The translations under genes and the position numbers were made by a program. The notes beneath the pieces are model-generated. The model was not told the origin of the DNA and made no database searches. It saw only the letters and a list, made by a program, of their open reading frames with translations. A DNA stretch of 64,000 nt from Narthecium ossifragum. Taxonomy: Eukaryota; Streptophyta; Magnoliopsida; Dioscoreales; Nartheciaceae. Every line of letters begins with the position of its first letter. Position 1 is the first letter of the stretch. The DNA lies in the NCBI GenBank assembly GCA_963920575.1, contig OY986971.1, positions 9,550,779-9,614,778 of the forward strand, in the 5' to 3' direction. Of the stretch, positions 1 to 10,595 are shown one piece after another.

Positions 1-709
1 GTTATCTGTGTTTCTGGATCTTTCCTACTTGTCTCTCTGTGGGATTCGACCTCTCTTATGCTGTACAGCACCGCGACCGCTGTGCGTGACACATTTGAGC
101 GACATCAGTGACCCCATGCCATGTCAGTGCCATGTCACCGTCTTCCTCCTCCTTCCTTCTCTCTCCCGTGCCCAAACCCTAAGCTATCGCCGACCATCGC
201 CGTTCTCTCCTCTCTGGCCGCCCCCGTCGCCATCCAAGACCGCCAACGTCTTCCCCTATCTCCCACGACTCCGGCCATACCTTTCCCGTCGTCCTTCACC
301 GTCTCCGGTGATACCCACAGTCGTCCAACCTTCGATCTCCGCTGCCCTCAACCCCGGTCTCGCCCTAAACTCCTCTAAAGTCGTCCCAAGCCTCCTATTC
401 TGACCTTCCCTGACCGTTTCCGACATCCCAAGCCCCGCCGAGCTCCCCGTCGTCGTCCCCGACGCCGGCCTCCTCTAAATCCGCCGTCCACCTCCCAGAT
501 CCGGCCGATCCGCCACCAACCTCCCAAATCCGAGCCGTTGGATCTCTTCCCCACCGTCCTACGACCATTCCTGCCAAGATCCCGACCGCCGTCGACGTCC
601 CTACGCCGGCGATCCACTCCAGTGACCTCTCAATCGTCGGATCTCCCAGCCAACCCTTGACCCACTCAGCCAACCTTAACCGGTTCAGCCAGACCACTTA
701 ACCCAATCC
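1..709. other. CT-rich sequence left of the first solo LTR, no gene recognised
   Basis: Pyrimidine-rich, CG-containing sequence with open frames on both strands but no recognisable domain, so the frames look compositional. The right part has motifs such as ttcagcc and cccaatcc that resume on the far side of the LTR insertion (after 3110). It is therefore the left half of the same host stretch, probably the non-coding or gag-proximal part of the decayed Ty3/gypsy element at 3443-5768. The opening bases resemble the U5 region of plant LTR elements, but I cannot prove it. Confidence 0.35.
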
Positions 710-926
710 TAGCCTGTGAGGACCTGCCCCTCTACCCCTGTGGCTCGTTGTAGACCGCAAGGGCAATTTGGTAAATTGCGCCTTGTTGGGTTGTTTCACA
801 CCCGCGTGTGCACACACTGGCCATGTTTGTGTTCGTGTTTGTTTAGAATGGCTAGGTGAACCCGAGATCGGAAGATCTGAGCTTGGGCTTGTGTTTTAGC
901 CCAAGTTTGCCTTTCTAAGTAAAGGA

Positions 927-1021
927 GATCGATCTGGATGGCTAGGGAGATCGATCTGGATTGCAAAGGAGATCGATCTGGATTTCAAGGAGATCGATCT
1001 GGATTGCAAAGGAGATCGATC
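927..1021. repeat. Five GATCGATC palindromes at two-helical-turn spacing
   Basis: GATCGATC starts at 927, 949, 971, 992 and 1014, intervals of 22, 22, 21 and 22 bp. Each is embedded in a direct repeat of the form gg-AGATCGATCT-ggattg. It lies about 210-310 bp from the LTR start, the same position where LTRs A2 and A6 carry paired palindromes. Confidence 0.9.
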
Positions 1022-1984
1022 TCACATGCCTTGGAGATGGATCGTGCTCGAGTCGGTGTTTTCTTTCTCTTTCGCGAGGACGGCCGTCGGCCGTCGCTCT
1101 CCCCTGTCAGAGAGGGAAGACTTCCTCTCCCTTTCCCCCCAGCGTTTTCCCGTTTTTCCGGCTTTCCCCAGGCTTTTCCTTCCTTTTCTTCCCTTCCCTT
1201 CTCTTGTCTTCTTCTTCCTTCTTTCTCTCTTTCCCGCGGTGCTCTGTTTTCTCCTCTTTACCGCCGGCGAGCTTCATCTCCTCCGTTCTCCCTCCTCCGG
1301 CCATCTTTTCCGGCGTTCTAAGACTCGTTGGATTCATGACAACGAGAGGAAGATCCCTGAAGTGGTTTGGAGGCTTGTTGGTGATCAAATCGCGGGGAAT
1401 CAGCCGAGGAAAGCGGAGCTAGGTAGGGTTATACCTACTGTGTTCTTTTCGGGTTTTCTTGAGATCTAGCCATTGGATCTTGTTGATCCTTGCTTTGTTG
1501 GATTCCTTATGCCTTGTAGAATAACTGATTTAAGTTTGATGTTAATCAGTTGATATTTGAGTAGGTTTTTTGCAAGATTAGTCTCGGATTTCTGGTTTTC
1601 TGCTGTTCTTGAGAAACAGCCGGCTTGCGGCGAGTTTTCCGGCCGGCTAGTACATAATCTTGGATTTTCATAAACATAATAGTTGTAGAGCTATTCGTTA
1701 GCTTTCCATTCCATCTTGTTTCATATTTTTCCGATTTATGTACGATTTCTTATGAATTGTTTTCTGAAGGGCTGCGTTGCAGCAATTAATGGGTAAGTTA
1801 GTTTGATTAACGATTTTGATTAGTGTTTTCCCGTTTATCCAACCGTTGGATGATTATGAGTTTTTGATATGATGATCCTGGTTTATACACCTACTGGTGA
1901 CTAAGTTGGATCTTGAATCCGACATCATTTAGGCGTCGGATCGACGGGATCAATTAGCCCCTAAGTAGTGGTTTTGGGTGTTTG

Positions 1985-2020
1985 AATATAATATTATATT
2001 TCGGAATATAATATTATATT
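1985..2020. repeat. Paired perfect AT palindromes in the LTR
   Basis: The 16-base perfect palindrome AATATAATATTATATT occurs at 1985-2000 and again at 2005-2020, separated by TCGG. The same pair is found in LTR A2 on the other strand (20379-20394 and 20399-20414). A decayed form occurs in A3 near 35681-35715. Confidence 0.85.
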
Positions 2021-3110
2021 GTGTACTGTTCATTGACGGTTTTCGGGGTTGCTTCCCGTTGCAGGAGTCCGCGGTTGACGGTCGCGGTACCGTCGTAATG
2101 CCGGGACCCGCTGCGGATCGGCTGGCAGCGGTTGGTAGTACCGCTACAGCGATCCAGTAGACTTATATGATGCTTGACATACTGTTGCATGCCTTTCCTA
2201 TTATCTGTGTATGTCATAGCATGCATTGTTGTTGTGTGCATTAGTTGCATTGGTTAGGGTGTGGGTGATCTTTGGGTCGCCGTCCCGAGGCTGGAAGCTC
2301 GGACTTAGCCCTAGGACCGGGGTTGGGCTGTTAGGACCCGGTTTGAATTGTGGTGTCCAGTCGATTCGAGGATAGGATTAGATGACTGGTACACTGGATG
2401 CTTGATGATTGTAGAGGTCGTGTCGGCCTCGAGTCGAAGGCTGAGGTGTAGCCGGTGTTCCACTGTGTAGACTCTTGAGTGGTGGAAACGGCCCCCTCAG
2501 CGGTGCCATTTCCCGCCTGCAGTGTCGGGTTCCTGCATGTGAGTCAGCAGTGTTTGTTGAGCTTACTGTGTGCTGCTCCTGGGCATTAGGGACACGCGGT
2601 GGGGTTATGGGACCCCTGTATACACCCAGATCCTACTTGAGGGCGACACTGTTGCGTTTCCCTCTTCCTTCTGTGTGTCATAGTGTAGATCCCTACTGAG
2701 CTTAGTGCTCACTCCTACTCGGGCTGCGTTTTGCAGGTGCAGGCGGCAGTACCTCTTCTGTGGCCCCTACCGGGCAGTTGGTTGGCGGTGCGGCAGCGCC
2801 AGGTGGAGTCTGAGAGGTGGTGATTCTTTACAGCTTTTTTAGCCTATGTTAGTTAGTCTCCTACGGGAGTATGTTGTATTTTGGATCTTCTCCTCTCCGA
2901 GGTTTTGTATATTAAATCACTTTAAGTTTTAAATCTATGGTTCGAGGCTTCATTATAATATTGTTGATTTAATTGAGGGTGCTTTGGTGAACTGCTAGGG
3001 AAACCAATATGTTAGAGGGAACCCTCGTCGTTCTTTTTCCGCGTTGGTTAGGTTCCGGTTCGCGTCGCCCGGCCCGGTTGGGCTTTCGCGGGTCGGGGCG
3101 CGACATAGCC

Positions 3111-3442
3111 TGTTCAGCAAAGACGCTTAGCCCAATCCAACTCGGTCAGTCTAATCCAGATCAACTCATACTTGACCCAGTCAAGTTCTATCCAGTCAGG
3201 ATCAGCAAGATCTGAACCAGTTCATGCCATATCCGATCCAGCTAACCAGATTCAGCCAATTGGACTCAAATCAAGTCTGATCAGGCCAATTCTGATCGAT
3301 TGGAGCAGTAGAGACCCGATACTAGAGGATTACGAGTAGACTGCTCGTATCAGCCCCGCCCTGTCATCAAACCGGCACCTTACACTAGCAGGGGAGGACG
3401 CACGGGTCAGGCGATGACGACGGCGACGATACAGCCCAGAAC
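3111..3442 (+). other. Degenerate upstream part of a Ty3/gypsy gag, no open frame
   Basis: The stretch between the LTR target repeat and the gag zinc knuckle has no long reading frame. It is rich in short cag/tca/atcc words (gatcag, ccagtcag, ccaattc). Its position directly before the zinc knuckle suggests decayed gag linker, but no gag core motif can be read. Confidence 0.35.
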
Positions 3443-4050
3443 ATGCCCTCCACCTTTTATACCAAGGTCCAACATCTGGCGTTTTGTTATGGCATCTGTT
3501 TTAACTGCGATGAGAAGTTTACTCCGGGGCACAAGTGCCAGAAGCCTCAGTCCTTCTTTATAGAAGCAGAAGATGAAGGAAATCAGGTGGAGGATGCTGA
3601 GTCAGCCATACTTGACTATCATGGCGAGGCCGAGCGAGGAGGAGACAGGGAGAAAGAAGGGGGCAATGATAGTCAATCTATATAAGTTCATGCGATAACC
3701 GGGTATTCAGGCCCTCGAACTATGAGAGTGAAAGCTTGGGTTGGCGGCCAACAAGTTGTCACCTTGATTGACAATGGGTCGACGCACAACTTCATCGATG
3801 AAGGCATGGCTGGCCACCTAGGCTTGGTGGTGACGTCAGTAGAAGCATTCACGGTGCAAGTGGCTAATGGGGAGAAGTTGAGGTGTCAAGAAATTTATCA
3901 AGGAGTAACGATGATGATCCAGGGGTATGATTTTAAAACTACTCTATATTCAATTCCTTTGCAAGGATTGGATGTCGTCCTGGGTGTTGAGTGGTTGGAG
4001 AAGTTGGAACATGCGATTTGCAATTGGAAAGCTATGAACATGGCCTTCGA

Positions 4051-4154
4051 GCAGGGTGGAAGGACCCACACCATCACCTCCGTCAGGCTTGAGGCCGGCC
4101 AAGCAGGGAGGAAGGATCCACACCATCACCGTTGCCAGGCTTGAGGCCGCCCAA
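4051..4154 (+). repeat. 52-bp tandem duplication after the protease domain
   Basis: Sequence beginning gcagggtggaaggaccc at 4051 is repeated from 4103 as gcagggaggaaggatcc with few differences, period 52 bp. It lies between the protease and RT parts of the pseudogene. Confidence 0.8.
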
Positions 4155-4931
4155 GCAGCTACGACGTAAGCTATGAAGAAGGAAGCGTGCGGCGGAGGAG
4201 AGTTGTTCGCCTTGAGGGTGGAGCCGACCAACCAAGGAGACGAGCAACAGCAGGGGGAGGCGGTGAAGATTATACTTGAAGAATATTTCGATATTTTGGC
4301 TTGAACCTACAGGATTGCCTCCGGATCGAGAGTTCACGCACAAGATCCCTTTAAAGGAAGGTGTGACTGCAGTAAACGTGAGGCCCTACAGATACGCTCA
4401 CTTTCAAAAGAATGAGATAGAAAGATAGGTGGGTGAGATGCTAGCGACGGATTGATTCGGCCGAGTAGGAGCCCTTTTTCTTCGCAGGTGCTACTTGTTC
4501 AGAAAAAAATGGATCTTGGAGGTTTTGTACAGACTACCAGGCCCTTAATACCGTCACTATTAAGGATCGGTTCCCCATTCCTATAGTGGATGATATGCTG
4601 GATGAGTTGCACGGCTCGAAATACTTCACGAAGCTGGATCTAAGGGCCGGCTTCAATCAGATATGAGTTCACCCAGATGATGTCCACAAGACTTCATTTT
4701 GCACCCATAGCGGACACTATGAATATGTAGTGATGTCGTTTGGCCTCTACAACACACCCTCCACATTTTAGGTAGCAATGAATTTTATATTCCGGCCATA
4801 TATGCGGAGGTTCTTACTAGTGTTTTTTGATGACATACTGGTTTACAACCAACGATGGGAGGAGCATCTTAGCCATATCAGGTTAGTTCTTGGGATATTG
4901 CAAGCTAACCAATTTTTTTTTATCAATCATT

Positions 4932-5145
4932 CCAAGTGTATGTTTGCTCAGTAAACAGTTAAGTATCTAGGCCATATAATTTTTGAGGGCGTGAGCATGG
5001 ATCCCCAGAAAATTGATGCAATGGAGCTATGACCGAGGCCAAGTGTATGTTTGCTTAGTAAACAGTTAAGTATCTACGCCATCTAATTTCTGAGGGCGTG
5101 AGCGTGGATCCCCAGAAAATTGATGCAATGGAGCTATGACCGAGG
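4932..5145 (+). repeat. 107-bp tandem duplication within the RT domain
   Basis: The block beginning ccaagtgtatgtttgct at 4932 recurs at 5039, offset 107 bp, with a handful of substitutions. It duplicates the C-terminal RT segment (SKCMFAQ... to IDAMEL). 107 is not a multiple of three, so it also shifts the frame. Confidence 0.9.
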
Positions 5146-5768
5146 CCAAAGACGGTGACAGAGCTACGAGGATTTCTGGGTCTTACCAGCTACTACAGAA
5201 AGTTTGTTAAAGATTATGGGAGAATACCAGCTCCATTGACAACACTCTTAAGGAAAGGGCAATTTATATGGGGCGAAGAAGTAGAGAAAGCATTCAATGG
5301 ATTAAAAAAGTCTATGATATCTATGCCGGTGCTTGCTTTACCCAATTTTTCAGAAACTTTTACGGTGGAGACTGATGCTTCGGGGACAGGCATCGGGGTG
5401 GTTCTAATGCAGGGAGGACGACTCATTGCCTACCTAAGTAAGATGACAACTCCTACCAAGCGAGCCTGGTTGGCTTATGCCAGGGAGATGTTGGCCATCA
5501 TTGAAGCAGCTCGGTTGTGGTGGCCGTATTTGATGGGGTGAAGATTTATAATTCAGACTGACCAGAAAAGTTGAAAATATTTTCTAGAGCAACGGATTGT
5601 CACGCCAGAGCATCAAAAGTGGGTCACCAAGCTTTCGGGCTACGAATATGAGATACGATACAAGCCTGGGAAGGAGAACTCTGTAGCGGATGCATTGTCA
5701 CGGGGGTCGGAAGTGGCGGAGGTCAGTGTAATTACTCGAGCAGTGGCAGGACTGGACAAGTCTTCACG

Positions 5769-8700
5769 TGCAACTACACGTCCTCCTCCATCTTTGGCCA
5801 ATAGTAGTTGCGGCTGAGGAGAGCTACCGTGCTCTCCCACCTTGGATGACCCGCCCATCTTGAATCATGTGACTCTTTAATGAGTTCAGCCCGCAAGTTC
5901 CCTTGTGGAACAAGGATCCGTCCACCCTTGGCCTTGAGGATACCATCCTCAAGCCAAAACCGCCTGACGACTTCGTCTTGCACCTCCTTCATGAGCTTTT
6001 GGTAGCTTGCATCATTGCTTGCCACCAGCTTGATCCGACTGTACATGTATGACTCGACCCGGATCAAGGCCGCAACATATTCTGCAACTTGTTGTCGACA
6101 ACCTGGTCATGCCGCCCAGGCTTGTGCTGCCATTCGAACTCGAACTCCTGAAGGAATTCATGCTTCATTGCCTGCTTTGGAGAAAGCTTCTTTTGAGATT
6201 GAAAGTAGGTGTTCGCCACGTTGTCCGTCTTCACTACGAACTTGGTGTCGAGAAGGTACACACACCATGTACGTAAGCAATGGATGACCGCCACCATCTC
6301 CTTCTCATGTGCCGAGTAGTGCTACTCCATATCGTTCAGCTTATGCCTTTCGAAAGCCACTGGGTGTCCCTCCTGGACCAGCACCTCGCCGATAGCACGA
6401 TCTGATGCGTCGGTATGGACTTCGAAAGGGAGATTGAAGTTCGGGAGCCTCAACATAGGCTCGCTTGCAATGACTTGCTTGATCAACTGGAACACCTCCT
6501 TGCATTGCCATGTCCAACACCACGGGTTATCCTTTTTAAGAAGGTCGGTCAGTGGAGTTACCTGTTTGGAATAGCCTTTGATAAACCGCCTGTAGTAGTT
6601 GGCTAGACCAAGGAACGATCGAAGCTCGGGAACCTTGGTTGGGGCCAGCCAATCCAAGATAACGTCGATCTTCCATGAGTCCATCATCAACTGGCCGCCC
6701 CTCACAATGTGCCCAAGGAAGGATACTTCCTCCATAGCAAACTCGCACTTCTCCTTCTTGACGAAGAGTTGATGCGTCTTCAACCTCTGAAGAACCTGCC
6801 GGAGATGTCCCACGTGACCCTCCAAGCTCTCACTGTAGATGATGATGTCATCCAAGTACACCACCATGAACTTGTCGAGAAAGTCATGGAGGACGTCATT
6901 CATGAAGTGGCAGAAAGTTGCTGGTGCGTTGGTGAGGCCGAACGACATGACCAGGAACTCGAACGTGTCATACCGTGTCACACAAGTAGTCTTGGCCTCA
7001 TCTCCCTCCGCGATCTACACTTGCCAATAACCAGATCGAAGATCTAGTTTAGAGAATACCTGAGCCTTGGACAGCCAGTCAAAGAGGTCATGTGCCAAAG
7101 GAACTGGGTACTTGTCTTAAACCGTCAGCTTGTTCAATGCTCGGTAGTCGATACACATTCTGAGGGAGCCATCCTTCTTCCTCTGGAATAGTATTGGTGC
7201 GCCGAAGGGTGATCATTAGGGCCTGATGAGCCCCGGGTCAAGCAACTCCTCAAGTTGCTTCTTGAGCTCTACAAGCTCCGTTGGTGCCATGCGATACGGA
7301 GCTTGGGCTGGTGTGTGTGTGCCGGGCAATAGCTCGATGTGATGATCAATCGCGTGTCTGGGAGGAAGTTGCTTGGCCGAGGACTTCGCCTGAGTCGCGG
7401 TCAGTGCGCCAGGATGCAGCTGTGATGTGCAACTAGCATAAGTCTGTTGCCGAGTCATGCCAGCCAGCGCGTATGGAAGCCCGCCAGGCACTAGCAGAGT
7501 GCGTCGCGTGCTTGCTTACGCGTGTCCGCCGTGGTCGTGTGCCATTGGTGTCGATGTCGCTTGGGCCACGCCAACCCCAAGTTGTCGTGTGCCATCTCCT
7601 CCATGGCGCGTGCTAATTGCTGTGCACCATGCGACAACTCCGTCGCTCGCGCGAAATTGCTCGTGTAAAGTCACCAAGAACGTGGCTTCGCCCTTTCGCA
7701 CATTGTCCTTCAGTTGTAATGCTCCGCGCCAGGGAGCAACATGCCGTTGATGTAGGGCATGAGCAGTGCCTTGCTGCTCCCGAAGAACTCGTTGCCCAAG
7801 ATGATGTCAAAATCATCGAGGGGCATCACCAAAAAGTCCATGGACGCCTTCCATGGTCCGATCTCCACTAGGGTACCTGCAGCACTACCAATAATAGGTC
7901 TCGCATCAGAGTTAACAACTTTGATGCGGTTAGTACTTGTAGTGATCTTTGCCTTGAAATGCCCTGCCACATGTTGTGCTAGAAAGTTGTGAGTGGCTCT
8001 TGTGTCTAGCATCGCCATCATCTTCACGCCTTGAAGAGTGGTTGGAACATGCATCAATCCGGACATAGGGTTAGCCCTTATCGCATTCAGAAGTTAGATA
8101 GGGTTTACCCTTGTTGGCGAGTCCTACTCCTCCTCGCCTTCCTGAGTAATCAGTGCATTGAGTTTCTCATGCTTCAGACATTCTCTCGCCCGATGGGGTC
8201 CTCCGCATATGAAGCACCCTGAAGGTTTCTTGGCCGGTTCCTGTGGCTTGGCCCGATCCTTCTCTTTTGGCCGCGCTTTACCCTTGCCTTTGTCTCCCTT
8301 GGACTTCGGCTTGTCCGTAGGCTTCGGTGGCCGGTTACTTTGCTCCACCGGCTTGGTTTGACGGAAGTCTACCAAGGCATCCGCCGCAACCATCACTGAG
8401 GGAAGATCTTTCACCCCTTGTCTCCTCAGCTTGACCTGTGCCCACGTCTGAAGCCCTGACAAGAAATTGAGCAACTTGTCGGACTCGAACATGTCTTTGA
8501 TATCCAGCATGAGACTACTGAATATCTTCACATAGTCTCTGACAAGTCCCGTCTGCCTTAGATTCTTGAGTGCCTCCCTAGCAGTTCACGCCGTGTTGTT
8601 AGGGAGGAATTGATCCTTCAACTCCTTGATGAAGGTGTCCCATATTGCAATCTTGGGACGTCTGGCCGTGGCATCATCATTTAGCCTCGTTCGCCACCAC

Positions 8701-9177
8701 AGCTTGGCGTTGCTGGACAGGTACATGGCAGCAACGGAAACCTTATCTGTCGTCTGGATATGAGCAACTTCAAAGTATTGCTCGAGATCCTAGATAAAGT
8801 TCTTAAGCTATTTGGCGTTCCTCATGCCGCCAAAGGACTTAGGCTCAGGCACTCGGAATTTGCCTGAAGCCTCCCATGGCTCCATCTGAGCCACCGCTTG
8901 CTTGACCATCGTGAGCTCGCTATCGATCCAATCGATAAACTAGTTAAGGAGAGCGGAGATACCTAACACATTCTCCGCCGAGGCCACCACACTGTCCTCT
9001 ATGTCCTCCTTGAAGGCCACGGATGCATCTTGCAAGGCTGCAATTCCCTTGCTCATCGTTGCCATCATTGTTGCAAAAGGATGCACCTCTTGCGTCGGAT
9101 CACCCCCCGATCCGTTCTTCTAGTTGGTTGATTCGTTGACGAAGCTCCACAAAGTTAGCCATGGATCTCCAACCGAT
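5769..9177 (-). pseudogene. Ty3/gypsy gag-pol on the minus strand, truncated in the integrase
   Basis: Read from right to left: a gag region (about 9140-8124) ending in a zinc knuckle CFICGGPHRAREC (about 8215-8165); a protease (8066-7710) with LDTRATHNF, in which Arg replaces the expected Gly of D-T-G; RT (about 7491-6530) with YLDDIIIYS near 6830-6860; RNase H with [10 protein letters not shown] near 6400; and the N-terminal integrase zinc region (about 6067-5774) ending WPKMEEDV. A few in-frame stops interrupt an otherwise well-preserved frame, for example after GLIRP near 7216 and after NDME near 6322. The integrase DDE core and 3' LTR are missing, because at about 5768 it abuts the other pseudogene. 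The 5' LTR and primer site to its right belong to it. Confidence 0.87.
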
Positions 9178-9189
9178 CTCTGATGCCAA
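9178..9189 (-). other. Primer binding site, tRNA-Met type
   Basis: The minus strand reads tggcatcagaga one base after the LTR end. This matches the common plant tRNA-iMet primer site TGGTATCAGAG with a single change. It marks the 5' end of the internal region of the minus-strand element. Confidence 0.75.
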
Positions 9190-9607
9190 TTGTCATCGGA
9201 AAAGTGCAGCGGAAATTTTTCTTCGAGTTCTCATAGGGGTGGTAATTCGGGTTCACGGGTCGGGTCGAGCATTGATATCTCAACCCAAAGGGAAAACCCG
9301 AACACGACCCGTTTAATAAACGGGTCAGGTTTATCAACCCGAATCCGACCCATTTATAAACAGGTCAACCCGACCCGGTCCATCTAACCCGTTTATTAAA
9401 CGGGTCGGGTCGAATCGGGCCGACCTGTTTAACAACAATCTATTTTTATCTAAAATGCCTATCAATTTCAGACTCACCTAATCATTGCCAATTGCAAAAT
9501 ACTATCAATTTGGACTCTATCTTTTCACAAGTCGTAGCCTTCACCCTATTTATGCTTTCTTTTCGTCAATATAAACTAGGATTATCTAAAATAATTTGGG
9601 TTTGTAC

Positions 9608-9742
9608 AGTGGAAGAGATGCTTGGTGAGGGTTTCGTGAGGCATGAACTCGGCGACAAGAAGCCTCTCCTCTCCCTCACAGAAGTAGCCAATGAGGTCGT
9701 GAGTCGTTCGGTCCGTAGCTGTCCTACGGATCTCGCCTCTTT
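9608..9742 (-). pseudogene. Captured next exon of the BSK-like kinase
   Basis: After a tgcag acceptor the minus strand encodes KEARSVGQLRTERLT. After a one-base frame change it continues with LIGYFCEGEERLLVAEFMP and TKHLFH up to gtacaa. This is the segment that follows the previous exon in BSK proteins. The intron of about 88 bp between the two exons is retained, so the capture was from genomic DNA and not from cDNA. The frame break shows decay. Confidence 0.8.
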
Positions 9743-9830
9743 CTGCAAGGAATTCTCCGCTGCCAGATCAGCGATCGAGATGAACTCAACCAGAGAAAAT
9801 CTCCACAGAAACAAAGATAAAAAATAACAC

Positions 9831-10036
9831 AAGGAATTGGCAAGGGTCAGGACAGGCGGAACGGTTGAAGCGCTTGATGGCGACGGTGCGGTCTGTAGCA
9901 AGGAGCTGCCCGCGGTAGACGATGTTCAGCGCCTTCTCTCTCTCTTTCTCTCTCTCTCCCCCCCTATGCTCCAACACGAACCGGTCTGACGAGAACCCAT
10001 CCACCGTGGCCGCCCGCTGCTCATCCAACCCAAACT
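9831..10036 (-). pseudogene. Captured exon of a BSK-like kinase (N-terminal kinase lobe)
   Basis: On the minus strand an acceptor ccacag precedes [20 protein letters not shown], and the segment continues to [17 protein letters not shown] and CQFL before a gtgtta donor. This order, including the K-R-F-N-R-S-A string around the ATP-binding lysine, is that of plant brassinosteroid-signalling kinases (BSK, RLCK-XII). A GA-rich expansion (about 9935-9965) has inserted Glu/Arg/Lys residues after the EH of the family motif. It is a fragment without start codon, Gly-rich completion or C-lobe, so no kinase can be made from it. Confidence 0.8.
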
Positions 10037-10588
10037 CTGTGGAAACCCATAGCCCCCCACCATCCCCATTCCCACCGTCCTCTGCTACAAACCAAACAAC
10101 CCATCAAGAACGACGCACTCACTCACACAATAAGGGGAGACGCACCTAGATCATGAGCATAGAGAGACGATGACTTAAAGTGGGGTAAACGGGTTGACCC
10201 ATCTAACCCATGGGTCAACCCAACCCGGCCCGTTCATTCACGGGTCAACCAGTTTATGACCCAAACCCGATTATACTAAACCCAAACCTGTTTATCTCTG
10301 ATCGGTTCGGGTCGGGTTGACGGGTCACGACCCAGATTGCCACCCCTAAGTTATCGCCAATGATGGTGTCAAGACCCTTCTTGACAAGCCTCCTTTGTCT
10401 TCTTCACATGCAAACACACAAGAAGACGCGATGTAGGAAAATGATTCACCCGCTCTCTTATTGATGCAATTGTTACAAAAAAGCTCTCAACTCCTTTTCC
10501 CAAACTCTTAGTTACAATCACTCAATTACAAAGAGAACCCAACCCTAAACCGCCGTCCAGATCCCCTTTGATCATGACCGGCTCCTCC

Positions 10589-10595
10589 TTATATA
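10589..10595 (-). promoter_or_regulatory. Probable TATA box of the minus-strand LTR
   Basis: The minus strand reads ctatataagg inside the LTR. The related LTR at 40087-41110 has the same TATATA motif at the corresponding place (about 40495-40503), which supports it as the promoter of this family. Confidence 0.5.

Larger units (their letters stand above)
715..3105 (+). mobile_element. Solo LTR A1 of a Tekay/Del-type Ty3/gypsy retrotransposon, TSD TAGCC
   Basis: The segment begins TGTGAGGACC and ends GGGGCGCGACA, so it has the TG...CA ends of an LTR. It is flanked by perfect 5-bp repeats TAGCC at 710-714 and 3106-3110. No internal region, primer site or polypurine tract lies next to it, so it is a solo LTR of 2391 bp left by LTR-LTR recombination. 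Inside are five AGATCGATCT palindromes, a CT-rich leader at about 1080-1260, and paired AT palindromes. Close relatives lie at 19292-21670, 34292-36750 and 56871-58910. The copy at 56871 is joined to Tekay/Del coding sequence, which gives the family. It carries no gene. Confidence 0.9.
3443..5768 (+). pseudogene. Decayed Ty3/gypsy gag-pol (zinc knuckle, protease, RT, RNase H), plus strand
   Basis: The order is that of a plant Ty3/gypsy polyprotein. A CCHC knuckle, CFNCDEKFTPGHKC, is near 3497-3541. The aspartic protease starts at about 3719 and has IDNGSTHNF, where the catalytic motif is normally D-[TQ]-G-[SA]. The RT region (about 4490-5150) shows [11 protein letters not shown], an FxDD-type motif (FFDDILVYN), and several in-frame stops. 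The RNase H part (5155-5541) has ETDASGTGIG and continues to the LS-end motif near 5700. It is broken by stops and two tandem duplications, and cut off at about 5768 before the integrase core, where opposite-strand sequence begins. The knuckle and protease type suggest a chromovirus-like lineage, but I cannot fix the lineage. Non-functional. Confidence 0.85.
9234..10348. mobile_element. Non-autonomous hAT element carrying captured kinase exons (Pack-type)
   Basis: The element has terminal inverted repeats TAGGGGTGGyAATyyGGGT (left end 9234, right end 10348) and an imperfect 8-bp target duplication, AGTTCTCA at 9226-9233 and AGTTATCG at 10349-10356. This is the hAT pattern. Subterminal zones are dense in CGGGT/ACCCG words on both sides (9240-9430 and 10180-10340). 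The 1115-bp body encodes no transposase. Its centre holds two exons and an intron of a BSK-like kinase gene on the minus strand. It sits inside the LTR of the minus-strand Ty3/gypsy element. Confidence 0.85.

Noticed and set aside
8..697. Several overlapping frames of 80-130 residues on both strands
   Set aside because: Pyrimidine- and CG-rich sequence gives long open frames by composition; no domain or consistent codon pattern was seen.
938..1469. Three overlapping frames in the CT-rich leader of LTR A1
   Set aside because: They lie in an LTR, are Ser/Phe/Pro low complexity, and the same region in A2 and A3 gives different proteins.
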